DNA of 64,000 bases from Dactylosporangium aurantiacum. Lineage in GTDB: Bacteria; Actinomycetota; Actinomycetes; Mycobacteriales; Micromonosporaceae. Each line of letters opens with the position of its first letter. Position 1 is the first letter of the stretch. A program made the position numbers and the translations under genes. Below, one piece after another: positions 38,771 to 47,562 of the stretch. Under the pieces are notes generated by a model. That model was given only the letters and a program-made list of their open reading frames with translations. It was not told the DNA's origin and did not search any database. Location of the stretch: NCBI RefSeq assembly GCF_000716715.1, contig NZ_JNYJ01000010.1, positions 62,001 to 126,000 on the forward strand, in the 5' to 3' direction.

Positions 38771-39660
38771 GCCGCGGCCGTGCGGCGCATCCGGTAGTGC
38801 AGGCGGACCGCCGGGATGTTCCACAGTTTGAGGCTGTGGTCGGCGCGCACGTCGCCGTCCTCGTCGACGTACAGGTGGAAGTGCTCGTTGAGCGGGATGC
38901 GGCGGGCGTTGAGCGTGGCGTCCTTGCGCTCCAGCACCAGGTAGGCGCCGTCGGCGCCGAACCTGGCGACGGGGGAGCGCAGGTGGAAGCTGCCGTCCTC
39001 GCCGGCGGAGGGCTTCAGGAAGATCTGGACCGAGCCCAGCGGCAGCGGGAACACGACCCGGACGCTGGGCTGGGCGCTGCCGGGGAGGGTCCGCACGCCG
39101 TACAGGCCGCTGTAGGTGACGTGCCCGGTCTTGCGCATGTTGCGCAACCAGGCGGCGCCGGCGACGGCACCGGCGGCGTCGTGGATGTGCACCACCTCGC
39201 TGCTCATGCCGAACGACGCGTCGAGCGGGCGCATCGGCAGGCACGCCTGCTGCAGCCGCTCGCTGAGCAGCGCGGCCAGCACCCGGCCGAACGGCCACGC
39301 GACGACCGACCACTCCGACCACAGGTCCAGCTGCCACCGGGAGGCGTGCTCGTAGAAGTCGGCGATGCGCGGGTCGACGTCGGCCGGGTCGAAGCCGTCG
39401 CCGCGCAGCGCGGCGAACGACGTCAGCAGGCCGTGGTCGGGGCCGGTGCTCAGCGAGCCGCCCAGGTCCGCGGCGGTGCGCTCGACCCACTCGTGCCCGA
39501 CGATGTCCCGCCCGGCGCTGGGCCCGACCAGCCAGGCGGCCTCGGCCCGCGGCAGGCGGCGGCTGGTCATCCGCATCAGGGCCCGGCCGAGCAGGTCGAT
39601 CGGGTGCCGGCGCAGCACCGGGTGGGTGAGCGCGGGCGGGCGCTCCTGCTGGATGGTCAC
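38737..39660 (-). CDS. Hypothetical conserved-looking protein
   Basis: About 307 residues from GTG 39660 (MTIQQERPPALTHPVL); the open frame continues upstream but reads like non-coding sequence there. No family is recognised. It contains DPRIADFYEHASRWQLDLWS, PMRPLDASFGMSSEVVHIHD, VTYSGLYGV and VVFPLPLGSVQIFLKP, a mix suggesting a soluble alpha/beta protein with many aromatic residues. It has no signal peptide or membrane helix. It is convergent with the exported trio. Confidence 0.7.
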   Translation of the reverse strand: MTIQQERPPALTHPVLRRHPIDLLGRALMRMTSRRLPRAEAAWLVGPSAGRDIVGHEWVERTAADLGGSLSTGPDHGLLTSFAALRGDGFDPADVDPRIADFYEHASRWQLDLWSEWSVVAWPFGRVLAALLSERLQQACLPMRPLDASFGMSSEVVHIHDAAGAVAGAAWLRNMRKTGHVTYSGLYGVRTLPGSAQPSVRVVFPLPLGSVQIFLKPSAGEDGSFHLRSPVARFGADGAYLVLERKDATLNARRIPLNEHFHLYVDEDGDVRADHSLKLWNIPAVRLHYRMRRTAAAQTVTGPATAL

Positions 39661-39739
39661 GGCGGTGAAGGTACACGGCAGGACCGCCAAGATCGAGGCT
39701 TGTCGCCGCACGATCCTGCTACGGCCGCGCGCCGGCGGC

Positions 39740-39874
39740 CCGGTGCGGGGCGCGCAGCGGCTGTACCGGCGCGCCCTGGACGGCAGGCGCCGCACCTGCG
39801 GCGCCGAGCACCCGGAGGTGGCGCTGACCCTCGACAACCTGGCGGCTCTGGCCGCCTTCCTCGCCGAACGGTGA
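39740..39874 (+). pseudogene. Remnant of a TPR (kinesin-light-chain-type) repeat protein
   Basis: One frame encodes AQRLYRRALDGRRRTCGAEH followed by PEVALTLDNLAAL, which is a near-perfect TPR unit of the kind found in large actinomycete TPR/NTPase proteins, then stops at 39874. The sequence upstream in frame is not TPR-like, so only about 40 codons of the old gene remain. Confidence 0.5.
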
Positions 39875-39959
39875 AGCACGCCCTCGGGCACGCCGGCGGA
39901 CAGCGCGTTCGACCTGACCTACGCGACGGCATCACCGCACGAGTGACCGGAAAAGATCC

Positions 39960-39986
39960 GCCGCGGCGGTGAGAGGTCGCCGCGGC
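39960..39986. terminator. Hairpin between decayed genes
   Basis: Perfect 9-bp inverted repeat GCCGCGGCG / CGCCGCGGC with a 9-base loop, in the non-coding stretch 39875-40049. It could be a terminator left from the decayed TPR gene. Confidence 0.35.
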
Positions 39987-40049
39987 ATCCGACACGACCA
40001 CTGTGCAGGCGGCGACCGACCCGGGTGGCCGCCGACGACAGGAGGTCAC

Positions 40050-40398
40050 GTGGACACCATCGCATCGAACCGCCCGCGCCCCGGCGGCACTCCCGGCGCA
40101 CCGTGCTGCGCGGGCTGGCGGCCGCGACGACGGGCAGGGCTGGCCCGACCGCTCGACCCGGGACCGCTGGATGTCCTTCGCCGCGGCGGGGCTGCCGACC
40201 GTGCTCGCGGAGAACGTGCTCAGCGTGCGGCTCACGTACCGGCCGAACACCGTGTGGTCGGTCGACAACTGGAGCATGACCGGCCTGTCCGTGTTCTACC
40301 CGAAGGGCGACGGCTTCGGCGACCCGGTGTTCGTGCCGGGCGCCGACGGCCTCGGCAGCTTCCAGTACCAGATGGCCTTCTCCCACCGCGAGCCGTGA
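40050..40398 (+). pseudogene. Frameshifted remnant of a Tat-exported protein
   Basis: AGGAGG (about 40040-40045) precedes GTG 40050, which opens MDTIASNRP. A Tat motif, RRHSRRTVLRGLAAATT, is then found in a second frame. The mature-like segment DRWMSFAAAGLPTVL, SVRLTYRPNTVWSVDNWS and FQYQMAFSHREP is in a third frame, ending 40398. One gene therefore appears split over three frames, probably with a deletion between signal and mature part. The C-terminal part reads like a secreted beta-rich domain. Sequencing error cannot be excluded. Confidence 0.45.
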
Positions 40399-40404
40399 CC
40401 GGCG

Positions 40405-40439
40405 CCGGGCCGGGCCCCCACCAGCGGGGCCCGGCCCGG
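40405..40439. terminator. Bidirectional terminator hairpin
   Basis: Perfect 14-bp inverted repeat (CCGGGCCGGGCCCC at 40405-40418, complement at 40426-40439) with a 7-base loop. It lies between the end of the decayed Tat gene and the stop codon of the convergent lipoprotein gene, so it can serve both. Confidence 0.7.
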
Positions 40440-40445
40440 TGCGCG

Positions 40446-41003
40446 CTACTTCCTGACGACGGGCTTGCCGTCGGGGCGCACGACGCTCCAGTTGCCGCCG
40501 ACGCCCTCGCCCTTCGTGTCGGCGGGCGACTCGTCCTGCTTGAACAGGTACAGCGGCCAGCCGTCCAGCGTGACCTGGGTGAAGCCGTCGGCGCGCCGGA
40601 CCGAGCCGACCAGGGCCGGGTCGACGCCGGCGAGCTTGACCGGGGTGCCGTCGGTGAGCAGCGGCGGCCAGATGACGAGGCAGTCGCCGGCACAGTTCAC
40701 CTTCGGCGGCCTGTTCTCGTCGGCCTCGAAGCGGTACACGACGCGGTCCTTGAACCGCACGACGGCGGCGTCGGCGCCGGCCACCTTCGCGGTGCCGGCG
40801 GTCAGGGCGATCGGCTCCGCCCTCGGCGTGGGGACCGCGACGGCGGCGCCGTCGGCGAGGTCCGCGCCGGCGGCCTGGGCCGTCGCCGGAGCCGTGGACG
40901 GGCTCGCGGCGGGCGTGCCGCCGGACCCGCACGCGGTCAGGCCGCCCAGCGCGACGACGAGCACGGCAGCGGCGGAAAGGGCTTTCACAACGGTTCTCCT
41001 CAT
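40446..41003 (-). CDS. Lipoprotein with secreted-repeat (COG4315) domains
   Basis: About 185 residues from ATG 41003. The signal peptide ends in the lipobox LTAC. After a Ser/Pro/Ala linker, two repeat units follow with the pattern VVYRFEADEN, NCAGDCLVIWPPLL and QVTLDGWPLYLFKQDE, typical of the secreted-repeat lipoprotein family (PF03640-like). The function of that family is unknown. In-frame ATG 41066 is less likely because the signal peptide would be buried. Confidence 0.85.
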   Translation of the reverse strand: MRRTVVKALSAAAVLVVALGGLTACGSGGTPAASPSTAPATAQAAGADLADGAAVAVPTPRAEPIALTAGTAKVAGADAAVVRFKDRVVYRFEADENRPPKVNCAGDCLVIWPPLLTDGTPVKLAGVDPALVGSVRRADGFTQVTLDGWPLYLFKQDESPADTKGEGVGGNWSVVRPDGKPVVRK

Positions 41004-41220
41004 CGGACATCGGCAGCGGTGCGTCGCCGGTACACACGCGGCCGCCCGCGGACCGGTTTGCCGCACGGCGGTCGGCTACGCGACAAGGCGGCAGGCACCA
41101 CTCCCGAAGTCGTGCCAGCACCACGATCCGCGCGCCGGACGCTGAACCGGGCGCCGGCCCCGCCTCGTATCTGGTGGCGAACGTCCACCGACATCCGACC
41201 ACCAGAAAGCGAGCACTGAT

Positions 41221-41865
41221 ATGCGCACCATCACGCTGCGCCGGACCACCACCCTGCTGGGCGGCGCCGCCCTGGCGACCGGGCTGCTGGCCGGGTTCGC
41301 CGCCGGGCCGGCGTCCGCCGAGGACGTCCTGCCGCCGGTCAAGAGCCAGGTCATCGTCCCGGCCGGGACCGCGAACGTCCTGCAGCCCGCCGGGAACACG
41401 GCGGGCGCCCGGATCGTGTCGAAGCCGCGCGTCGGCTAGGCCGGGCAGACCCCGGACTCGCAGGTGTGGACGAAGCTGTTCCCGAAGGTCATCGGCGCCG
41501 ACGGAAAGGTGGTGAAGGGGGCGACCTCCTACGCCTTCCAGCCGAGCCTGCAGCCGGGCAGCCGGCCGCTGTGCATCGACGTCACCGGCGACTCGCAGCA
41601 GGCGGGCGCGGCCCTGGAGCTGCGGCCGTGCGACGGCACCCCGAGCCAGGCGTTCGTGTTCCTCACCAACGACGTGCAGACGTTCGTGCGCAACGCCGGC
41701 AGCGGCCTGCAGATGACCGTCGAGGCCGACGGCACCGTCGTGCAGCGCGGCTTCTTCAAGCGGGTGCCGAACGAGACCCCGGAGCAGAGCCGGGAGCGCA
41801 ACCGGCTGACCAACACCCAGCTGTTCCGGGTCGGCCCGCGCGAGTTCGGCGTGGGTGGCGCCTGA
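41221..41865 (+). pseudogene. Secreted ricin-like protein interrupted by an in-frame amber codon
   Basis: A single 215-codon frame begins with a signal peptide (MRTITLRRTTTLLGGAALAT, cleavage after PASA) and continues through TAG at 41437-41439 to a TGA at 41863-41865. The part after the amber codon (CIDVTGDSQQAGAALELRPC, TPSQAFVF) resembles a ricin-type beta-trefoil repeat. There is no frameshift and coding character is kept on both sides, so this is either a recent nonsense mutation, readthrough, or a sequence error. It could be two adjacent fragments in function only if translation restarts at GTG 41464. Confidence 0.7.
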
Positions 41866-41971
41866 CCTGCCCCGCGACGGCCCGGTCCGCGTCCTGCGGG
41901 CCGGGCCGCCGCCGCGACCTGGGGCGCGGTCCGATCGTTGAGCCCGCGGACCCAGGCGAAGGAGGCGGTCG

Positions 41972-43468
41972 ATGGAGCGCATCGAACGGCAGCACGTCCA
42001 GCTGTACCGCTACTGCGTCACCCTCGCGTGCGGCGACGAGGCCGTGGCGCGGGCCGCCACCCTCGAGGCGGTGGCCGCGGCGCCCGGCGACCCGCCGGCG
42101 ATGTTCGCGCTCGCCCGGGCCGCGGTGAGGGCCGCGCTGCGGCAGCGACCGGCGCCGGCGCCGGACGGTCCCGCGGCTGCCCTGTACGCGGCCCGGCCGG
42201 CCCTGGAGGAGCAGCACTGGAGCCTGCTGGCGCTGGTGCTGCCCGAGTACGCGGACCGGCCCCGGCACCGGCAGGTCGACCTCACCACGGTCGCCGCGGC
42301 CCTGGGCAGGAAGGCCGACGTCACCCGCAAGGCGGTCGACCGGTTGGTGGAACCCGGCGGCCACCTCGACCTCGCCATGTTCACCGCCGACGCCTTCGCC
42401 GGCGGGTCCGGCTGCCCGCGGTTGGCGGCCGTCGTCGGGGACGCGAAGCGGCTGCGGCCCGCGCTGCGCAAGGCGGTGGCGGCGCACCTGCCGGACTGCG
42501 CGGCGTGCACGGCGGCCCGGGACGGCCGGCCGGCGGTGCCCGCGGTGCTGGGCGCGGTCCCGCTGCCCGAGGTGCCGGACGACATCGCCGCCCTCGACCC
42601 GGTCGGGGAACCCGCCGCGCCGCGCGACGCCGCCGTGGCGGACGACCCCGTCGCGTCGGATGCCGCTGCCGAGGCCGGGTGCACCCTGGCGGGCCCGGGC
42701 GACGACGCGGACGTCACCGCCGAGCTGCCGCCTGTCGTCGTGGCGGAGCCGGACCGTCCACTTGCGACGGTGTACCACCCGGCGCCGGCCGTGGTCAGCG
42801 GGCGGCTGCCCTTGCTGCGGCGGCCGCCGGTGCTGCTGGGCGTCGTCGTGGTGCTCCTCGTCCTCGCCGCCGGGGCCGGGCTCCTCGGGGTGCGCGGCGG
42901 GCCGCCGAAGGAGGTGGCGGGCGCCGCCGTGGTCCCGTCGTCGACCGTCCCGCCGCGGGCCGCGCCGGCGATCGTGGTGTCCGCGCCGGCCGTCGCGGTG
43001 TCAGTGTCGGGGTCGGCGGGCGGTGGGCGTACCGCCGCCGTGGCGGCATCCCCGAAGGCGCCGGGCGCCCCGTCGCCCGCGGCGGCGTCGACCGGGGCGC
43101 CTCCGCCGGCCGGTGACCGGTTGCGGGAGGTGCTGCCGCTGCTGGTGCGGGCGCCGGGGTGCCCGGGGCAGACGTTCGGCGGGGCGTGCTACTCGGTGCA
43201 GCCGTTCACGCTGCCGCTGTCGGTGGCGGTCCCGGCCGGGTTCGACGAGGCGCGGCTCGCCGACGCGCTGCAGTGGACGGTGCGGGCGCAGACGCTGCTC
43301 GGCCCGGTCGAGTTCCGCGGGCGGGGCAACAACGCGCGGGTCACCGTCACCGACGGCGGGCAGGCCACCCCGCCGACCGTCTGGACCATGCAGGCGGCCC
43401 TGACCGTCGGCGGGGATACCCACCTGAGCAACGAGGTGACGCTGCGGGTGTACGCGACCACCGGCTGA
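41972..43468 (+). CDS. Sigma-factor-like N-terminus fused to a transmembrane, extracytoplasmic protein
   Basis: A 498-residue protein. The N-terminal 170 residues (QHVQLYRYCVTLACGDEAVA, then a helical region with VDLTTVAAALGRKADVTRKA) read like a decayed ECF sigma region 2/4 pair. An AHLPDCAACTAA segment follows, like a zinc-finger anti-sigma motif. One membrane helix lies at about 285-305 (VLLGVVVVLLVLAAGAGLLG). After a Pro/Ala/Ser linker comes a C-terminal beta domain with paired Cys (PGCPGQTFGGACY). This arrangement suggests a membrane-bound regulator. The assignment is structural inference; no strict family match is claimed. Confidence 0.6.
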   Translation: MERIERQHVQLYRYCVTLACGDEAVARAATLEAVAAAPGDPPAMFALARAAVRAALRQRPAPAPDGPAAALYAARPALEEQHWSLLALVLPEYADRPRHRQVDLTTVAAALGRKADVTRKAVDRLVEPGGHLDLAMFTADAFAGGSGCPRLAAVVGDAKRLRPALRKAVAAHLPDCAACTAARDGRPAVPAVLGAVPLPEVPDDIAALDPVGEPAAPRDAAVADDPVASDAAAEAGCTLAGPGDDADVTAELPPVVVAEPDRPLATVYHPAPAVVSGRLPLLRRPPVLLGVVVVLLVLAAGAGLLGVRGGPPKEVAGAAVVPSSTVPPRAAPAIVVSAPAVAVSVSGSAGGGRTAAVAASPKAPGAPSPAAASTGAPPPAGDRLREVLPLLVRAPGCPGQTFGGACYSVQPFTLPLSVAVPAGFDEARLADALQWTVRAQTLLGPVEFRGRGNNARVTVTDGGQATPPTVWTMQAALTVGGDTHLSNEVTLRVYATTG

Positions 43469-43471
43469 CCG

Positions 43472-44791
43472 TCAGCCGATCCGCACGACCCGCGCCCAGG
43501 CCGGCGGCTCCTCCGGGTCGTCCTCCGTCCACGTGCGGCGGCGGGGGAAGAGGCCGACGACCGTCCGGCACGGCGGGCGCGAGGCGGGCCACGGCGTCTG
43601 CCCGTCGGTCAGGACCACCACGACGTCGGGGCTGGGTGTCGCCCGCAGCGCCGCGGCGAACCCGCTGCGCAGGTCCGTGCCGCCACCGCCGATCAGCTCG
43701 ATGCCCTCGGCCCGGCACAGCGGGTACGCCACCCCGGCCGCCGCGTCGCACGACAGCACCCGCACCAGGTCGCGGCGGCCGCCGACGGCCCGGCCGATCG
43801 CGGCGACCTCGAGCAGCGCGCTGCCCAGCTCCGCGTCGCTCACCGACCCCGACGTGTCGATGACGACGGTGACCCGCGGCGGGTTGCGGCGCAGGCTCGG
43901 CAGCACCACGCCGGGCAGGCCCGCGGAGCGCCGCGACGGCCGGCCGTACGTGTAGTCGTCGCCTCCGGCGGCGCCGGCCGCCGCGGCGCGGACCGCGGCG
44001 CCGAGCAGCTCCCGCCACGGCTGCGGCGGGTGGAACGCGTCCTTCGCCCAGCGCCGCCACGCCTGCGGCACGTCGCCGGGGGCGCCGTTGATGCCCTGCG
44101 CGACCCGGAACCGCACCGCGTCGAGCTCCTCGCGGCTCAGCCCGTGCGCGCCGTCGGGGCCGAGGTCCCACTCGCGTTCGTGGCCGTCGGCGCCGCTGCC
44201 GCAGTCGAGCCAGACCATGCCGGAGGTGCACGGCCCGAGCCGGAACTGCCGCAGGTACTCCTCCATCAGCAGCCCTTCGTCGAGCCCGAGGTCGGCGGCC
44301 GAGACGGCGCCCTCGGGGCGGGCCAGGCCGTCGCCGTAGACGTCGTCGTTGATCTCGAAGTCGGCGGCGATGTTCATCCGCAGCCGCTCGCCCGGGCCGG
44401 TCAGGTCGCGATCCAGGGCCACCCGGTCGCCGCGGCCGTGGTGGTCGCGCAGCAGGTGCGACACCTCGTGGACCCACACGCCGGCGAGCTCCTCGACCGG
44501 GGTCCGGGCCACGAACGCGGGCGCGGCGTAGCAGCGCCACTGCCGGTCCACGGCCATCGTCGGTACCCGCCGCGACGCCACGACGTGCAGGGCGAACAGG
44601 GCGGTCGCCAGGTACGGCCGGGCGCGGGCCGCGTGCAGGCGCGCCGCGTACAGCTTGTCGAGGTCGAGCCCCGGCGCATCGACGGCCGGGTCCGCGGACC
44701 CGGCGGCCGGCGTCGGCCCCGCCGCCGGCCGCCGAGCCGGCGTGGGGCTCGTCGCCGGTCGCGGAACCGGTGTGGTGGGTGCCGCCGCCAT
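43472..44791 (-). CDS. VWA-like metallopeptidase-type protein (DUF2201/COG3864)
   Basis: A 439-residue protein. The N-terminal 40 residues are a Pro/Ala/Thr linker. A zinc-peptidase-like motif HEVSH lies at 108-112 (VWVHEVSHLLRDHH), the core contains DINDDV-like FEINDDVYGDG, and a C-terminal VWA-like domain has the MIDAS motif VVIDTSGSVSD near residue 310 and VVVLTDGQTPW. Its ATG overlaps the stop of the MoxR gene (TGATG). MoxR AAA proteins act with VWA partners to remodel or insert metals in target proteins. The target here is unknown. Confidence 0.88.
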   Translation of the reverse strand: MAAAPTTPVPRPATSPTPARRPAAGPTPAAGSADPAVDAPGLDLDKLYAARLHAARARPYLATALFALHVVASRRVPTMAVDRQWRCYAAPAFVARTPVEELAGVWVHEVSHLLRDHHGRGDRVALDRDLTGPGERLRMNIAADFEINDDVYGDGLARPEGAVSAADLGLDEGLLMEEYLRQFRLGPCTSGMVWLDCGSGADGHEREWDLGPDGAHGLSREELDAVRFRVAQGINGAPGDVPQAWRRWAKDAFHPPQPWRELLGAAVRAAAAGAAGGDDYTYGRPSRRSAGLPGVVLPSLRRNPPRVTVVIDTSGSVSDAELGSALLEVAAIGRAVGGRRDLVRVLSCDAAAGVAYPLCRAEGIELIGGGGTDLRSGFAAALRATPSPDVVVVLTDGQTPWPASRPPCRTVVGLFPRRRTWTEDDPEEPPAWARVVRIG

Positions 44792-46014
44792 CAGCCGGTC
44801 ACCGCCGCGGCGACCCGGGCGCCGGCCCGGTCGGCGCGCTGCGACAGGGCGACGGCGCCGGCGAGGCGTTCGATGAGGTCCGGCACGTCCCAGTCGACGC
44901 GGCGCAGCGCGGCGAGCGTGGACGCCGGCACGACCACGAGGTCCGGGGCGCCGGTGTCCAGGGCGCGGGCCAGGACCGCCCACGCGGCGTCCCAGCGGGC
45001 CTTCTCCGGCCGGCTCCGGACCGCCTCGACAACCCCGTCGAGGACGGCCTGCCGCAGGTCGCCGCGCTCCGGCAGGGTGGCCGCAGCCGGGTCCGCCAGG
45101 AGCGTCTCGGGATCCGGCAGGTCCATCCGGTCCAGGCTCGCCAGCAGCTCCAGCCCCGGGCCGTCGCCGACGGTGCCGCGCACCAGCATGGACAGCACGT
45201 CGCGGGACGTCCCAGCGGCGGTGGCGAAGGCGACCAGCCGCAGCGTCATGTCCCAGCTGCGCGGCGACGGCCATGGGCCGCCCCGGCGGGCGTCGCTGCC
45301 CGGCAGCTGGTGCACCAGCCGGGGCCGGGCGGCGAGCAGCCCGCAGACGGCCCGCCGGGCGTACGCGACGGCCGGGGCCAGCGCCGCGGGGTCCAGCCGG
45401 GGCAGCGTCGCGCGCGGCCACGTCCCGCCGAGTCCCCGCACGACGACGTCATGGTCGTGCGCCCACTGCAGGTGCACGAACCGGTTGGCGAGGGGCGCGC
45501 TGAGCTCCCAGCCGTCCGCGGCCGAGGAGCGGGGGTTCGCGGCCGCCACGATCCGCACCCCGGGCGGCAGCCGCAGCGCGCCGACGCGGCGCTCCAGGAC
45601 CAGCCGCAGCAGCGCGGCCTGGACCGCCGGCGGCGCGGTGGACAGCTCGTCGAGGAACAGCAGGCCACGGCCGGCGCGCACGAGGCGCACGGCCCAGTCC
45701 GGCGGGGCCATCGGCACACCCTGCGCGGCGGGGTCGTCGCCGACGACGGGCAGGCCGGAGAAGTCGGACGGCTCGTGGACGCTGGCGATGACGGTGGTCA
45801 GCGGCAGGTCGAGCGCCTCGGCGAGCTGGGCCAGGGCGGCGGTCTTGCCGATGCCGGGCTCGCCCCACAGCAGGACGGGCAGGTCGGCGGCGACGGCGAG
45901 GGTCAGCGCCTCCAGCTGCGGATCGGCGCGGGGTTCGGTGCCGGTGTCGTGCAGCAGGGCGAGCAGGTCGGCGGCGACGGCGAGCTGGTCGGCGGACGGG
46001 TCGGTCATGGGCAT
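44791..46014 (-). CDS. MoxR-type AAA ATPase
   Basis: A 407-residue AAA ATPase. Walker A is GEPGIGKT at 51-58, Walker B is GLLFLDELS at about 115-123, sensor 1 lies in IVAAANPRSS, and an arginine-finger region lies in PLANRFVHL. AAGGTGA lies six bases before the ATG. It is coupled to the VWA gene by a 1-bp overlap, and 50 bp downstream of the associated hypothetical. It probably energises the activity of the VWA partner. Confidence 0.92.
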   Translation of the reverse strand: MPMTDPSADQLAVAADLLALLHDTGTEPRADPQLEALTLAVAADLPVLLWGEPGIGKTAALAQLAEALDLPLTTVIASVHEPSDFSGLPVVGDDPAAQGVPMAPPDWAVRLVRAGRGLLFLDELSTAPPAVQAALLRLVLERRVGALRLPPGVRIVAAANPRSSAADGWELSAPLANRFVHLQWAHDHDVVVRGLGGTWPRATLPRLDPAALAPAVAYARRAVCGLLAARPRLVHQLPGSDARRGGPWPSPRSWDMTLRLVAFATAAGTSRDVLSMLVRGTVGDGPGLELLASLDRMDLPDPETLLADPAAATLPERGDLRQAVLDGVVEAVRSRPEKARWDAAWAVLARALDTGAPDLVVVPASTLAALRRVDWDVPDLIERLAGAVALSQRADRAGARVAAAVTG

Positions 46015-46064
46015 GATGCATCACCTTGTCGTGTCCGGTGGAGCCTGTACGAGGTCAGGGAAGG

Positions 46065-47402
46065 TCAGCGCGGGGAGGCGTGCCGCGGGTGCGACCGGGT
46101 GGCCCGGCTGGTGCGGTGCGCGGGGCCGCGGCCGCCGGCCAGCCCGGCGCGGAAGAGGCCGTGCTCGACCAGGCGCTGCGCCGCGGTCTCCAGCTCCTCG
46201 CGCAGCGCGCCGTGCCGCAGCAGGGCGTCGGGCCCGAGCAGCCGTTCGACGACGGCGAGCGCCCCGGCGGCGTCGCCGTGGTCGAGCCGCGCCCGCACGT
46301 CGGTGAGGCACTCCGGCCGGCGGTGCGCCTCGTCGATCGCCCGCAGGCACGGCAGCGGGGTGCCGCCGAGCGCCACGAGGAGCTCCTCGCGGCGGATCTC
46401 GGCCGGGTCGTGGTCGAACGCGACGAGCACGCCACCGGCGAGCCCGATGCGGTGCCGCTGCCCGCGGCACTCGACGGTGCGTGGCGCCCCGGGGTCGTCC
46501 GGCGGCGCCGGCGGCGGTGGCCGGTCCGGCACGAGCGCGGCGGCGACCAGCGGGTGCAGCCGGCCGGCGTCGAGCAGCCCGGCGCGCAGCAGCTCCACGT
46601 CCGGCGGCACCCAGGTCGCGGCGTCCGGCAGGACCGGACCGCGACCGCCCCGGCCGTGGGCCGCGGTGATGCCGCCGTCGCCGGCGTCGACGACCAGCCG
46701 GCGCCGGGCGCCGACCCGCACGGTCACGGTGCCGCCGGGGTGCCCGTCGGTGCGCAGCACGATCGCGGCCTCCGCGGCCCACCGGTCCACCGCGCACCCG
46801 AGCACCGACAGCGCGGCCGTGCCGTCGGCCCGGCCCGGCGGCGGGAGCCCGCCGGGCGGCCCGGCCGGCCACGGTCCCGGTGGTGCGCCGGAGCGGGCCG
46901 GCAGCTCACCGGTCCGGCGCGCGTCCCAGAGGTGCCGGTGCAGGTCGAGGCGGAACCGCCGGTCGGGATGTGGATGCGGATGCGGTACGCCGCACCGCGC
47001 GCCGTCCCACACCGCCAGGCTGATCCGCTGGCCCGCGTCCGCCCACGCCGGCGGGGTGCGGGCGACGAGGTGGACCGGGCCGTCGTACCGGGCGAGGGAC
47101 ACGGTCAGGCCGGGGCGCAACAACCCGTCCGGAGCGATGCGCGGCATGTGCCACCGCAGCAGGTCCGGCGCCAGGTGCCGCAGGTCGGCCCGGATCCGGG
47201 CGGCGAGCTCGGTGCCGCCGGCGCGGGCCACGGCCCGCAGGTCGAGATCGACGTCGACGCGCGCGGCCGCGCAGGCGCCGGCCCAGTCACCGGCATGCCG
47301 GCGAGCGGTCGCCGACTCGATCATGGAGGGCGGCACGGCGAACTCGCGCACGCGCAGCCAGAAGGAACGGCGGGTGTCCCCAGTCGCGTCGGGTGTGTGC
47401 AT
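46065..47402 (-). CDS. MoxR/VWA-associated protein of unknown function
   Basis: About 445 residues from ATG 47402, six bases after AAGGTGAG; GTG 47408 is an alternative. It is the first gene of the MoxR-VWA operon. No catalytic motif is seen. Recognisable text includes ACAAARVDVDLDLRAVARAG, VHLVARTPPAW, WDGARCGVPHPHPHPDRRF (His-rich) and a Pro/Gly-rich middle. The C-terminal third is helical (REELLVALGGTPLPCLRAID). Three-gene MoxR-VWA-partner units have been proposed as conflict systems, and this could be the variable partner. The role is inference from position. Confidence 0.72.
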   Translation of the reverse strand: MHTPDATGDTRRSFWLRVREFAVPPSMIESATARRHAGDWAGACAAARVDVDLDLRAVARAGGTELAARIRADLRHLAPDLLRWHMPRIAPDGLLRPGLTVSLARYDGPVHLVARTPPAWADAGQRISLAVWDGARCGVPHPHPHPDRRFRLDLHRHLWDARRTGELPARSGAPPGPWPAGPPGGLPPPGRADGTAALSVLGCAVDRWAAEAAIVLRTDGHPGGTVTVRVGARRRLVVDAGDGGITAAHGRGGRGPVLPDAATWVPPDVELLRAGLLDAGRLHPLVAAALVPDRPPPPAPPDDPGAPRTVECRGQRHRIGLAGGVLVAFDHDPAEIRREELLVALGGTPLPCLRAIDEAHRRPECLTDVRARLDHGDAAGALAVVERLLGPDALLRHGALREELETAAQRLVEHGLFRAGLAGGRGPAHRTSRATRSHPRHASPR

Positions 47403-47562
47403 CAGCACTCACCTTTTGCGGACGGGACCCCCAATCTGCACCACGAGGTAGTCATCGCCGGCAGCATACAACGTCGCGTCGACCCTCGCGGGGCGGCGAG
47501 CCGACCGCCGCCCCGGTGCGCGACCCCGGCGAGCCGCGCCGGTGGGCGCGGCGGGCCGGGGG

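Noticed and set aside
39365..39739. Extension of the TPR remnant upstream in the same frame
   Set aside because: The frame lies antisense to a better-supported minus-strand gene and shows no TPR pattern before about 39740.
41437..41439. Pyrrolysine or other recoding at the TAG
   Set aside because: No pyl genes or recoding element are in the window and such decoding is not expected here; nonsense mutation is simpler.
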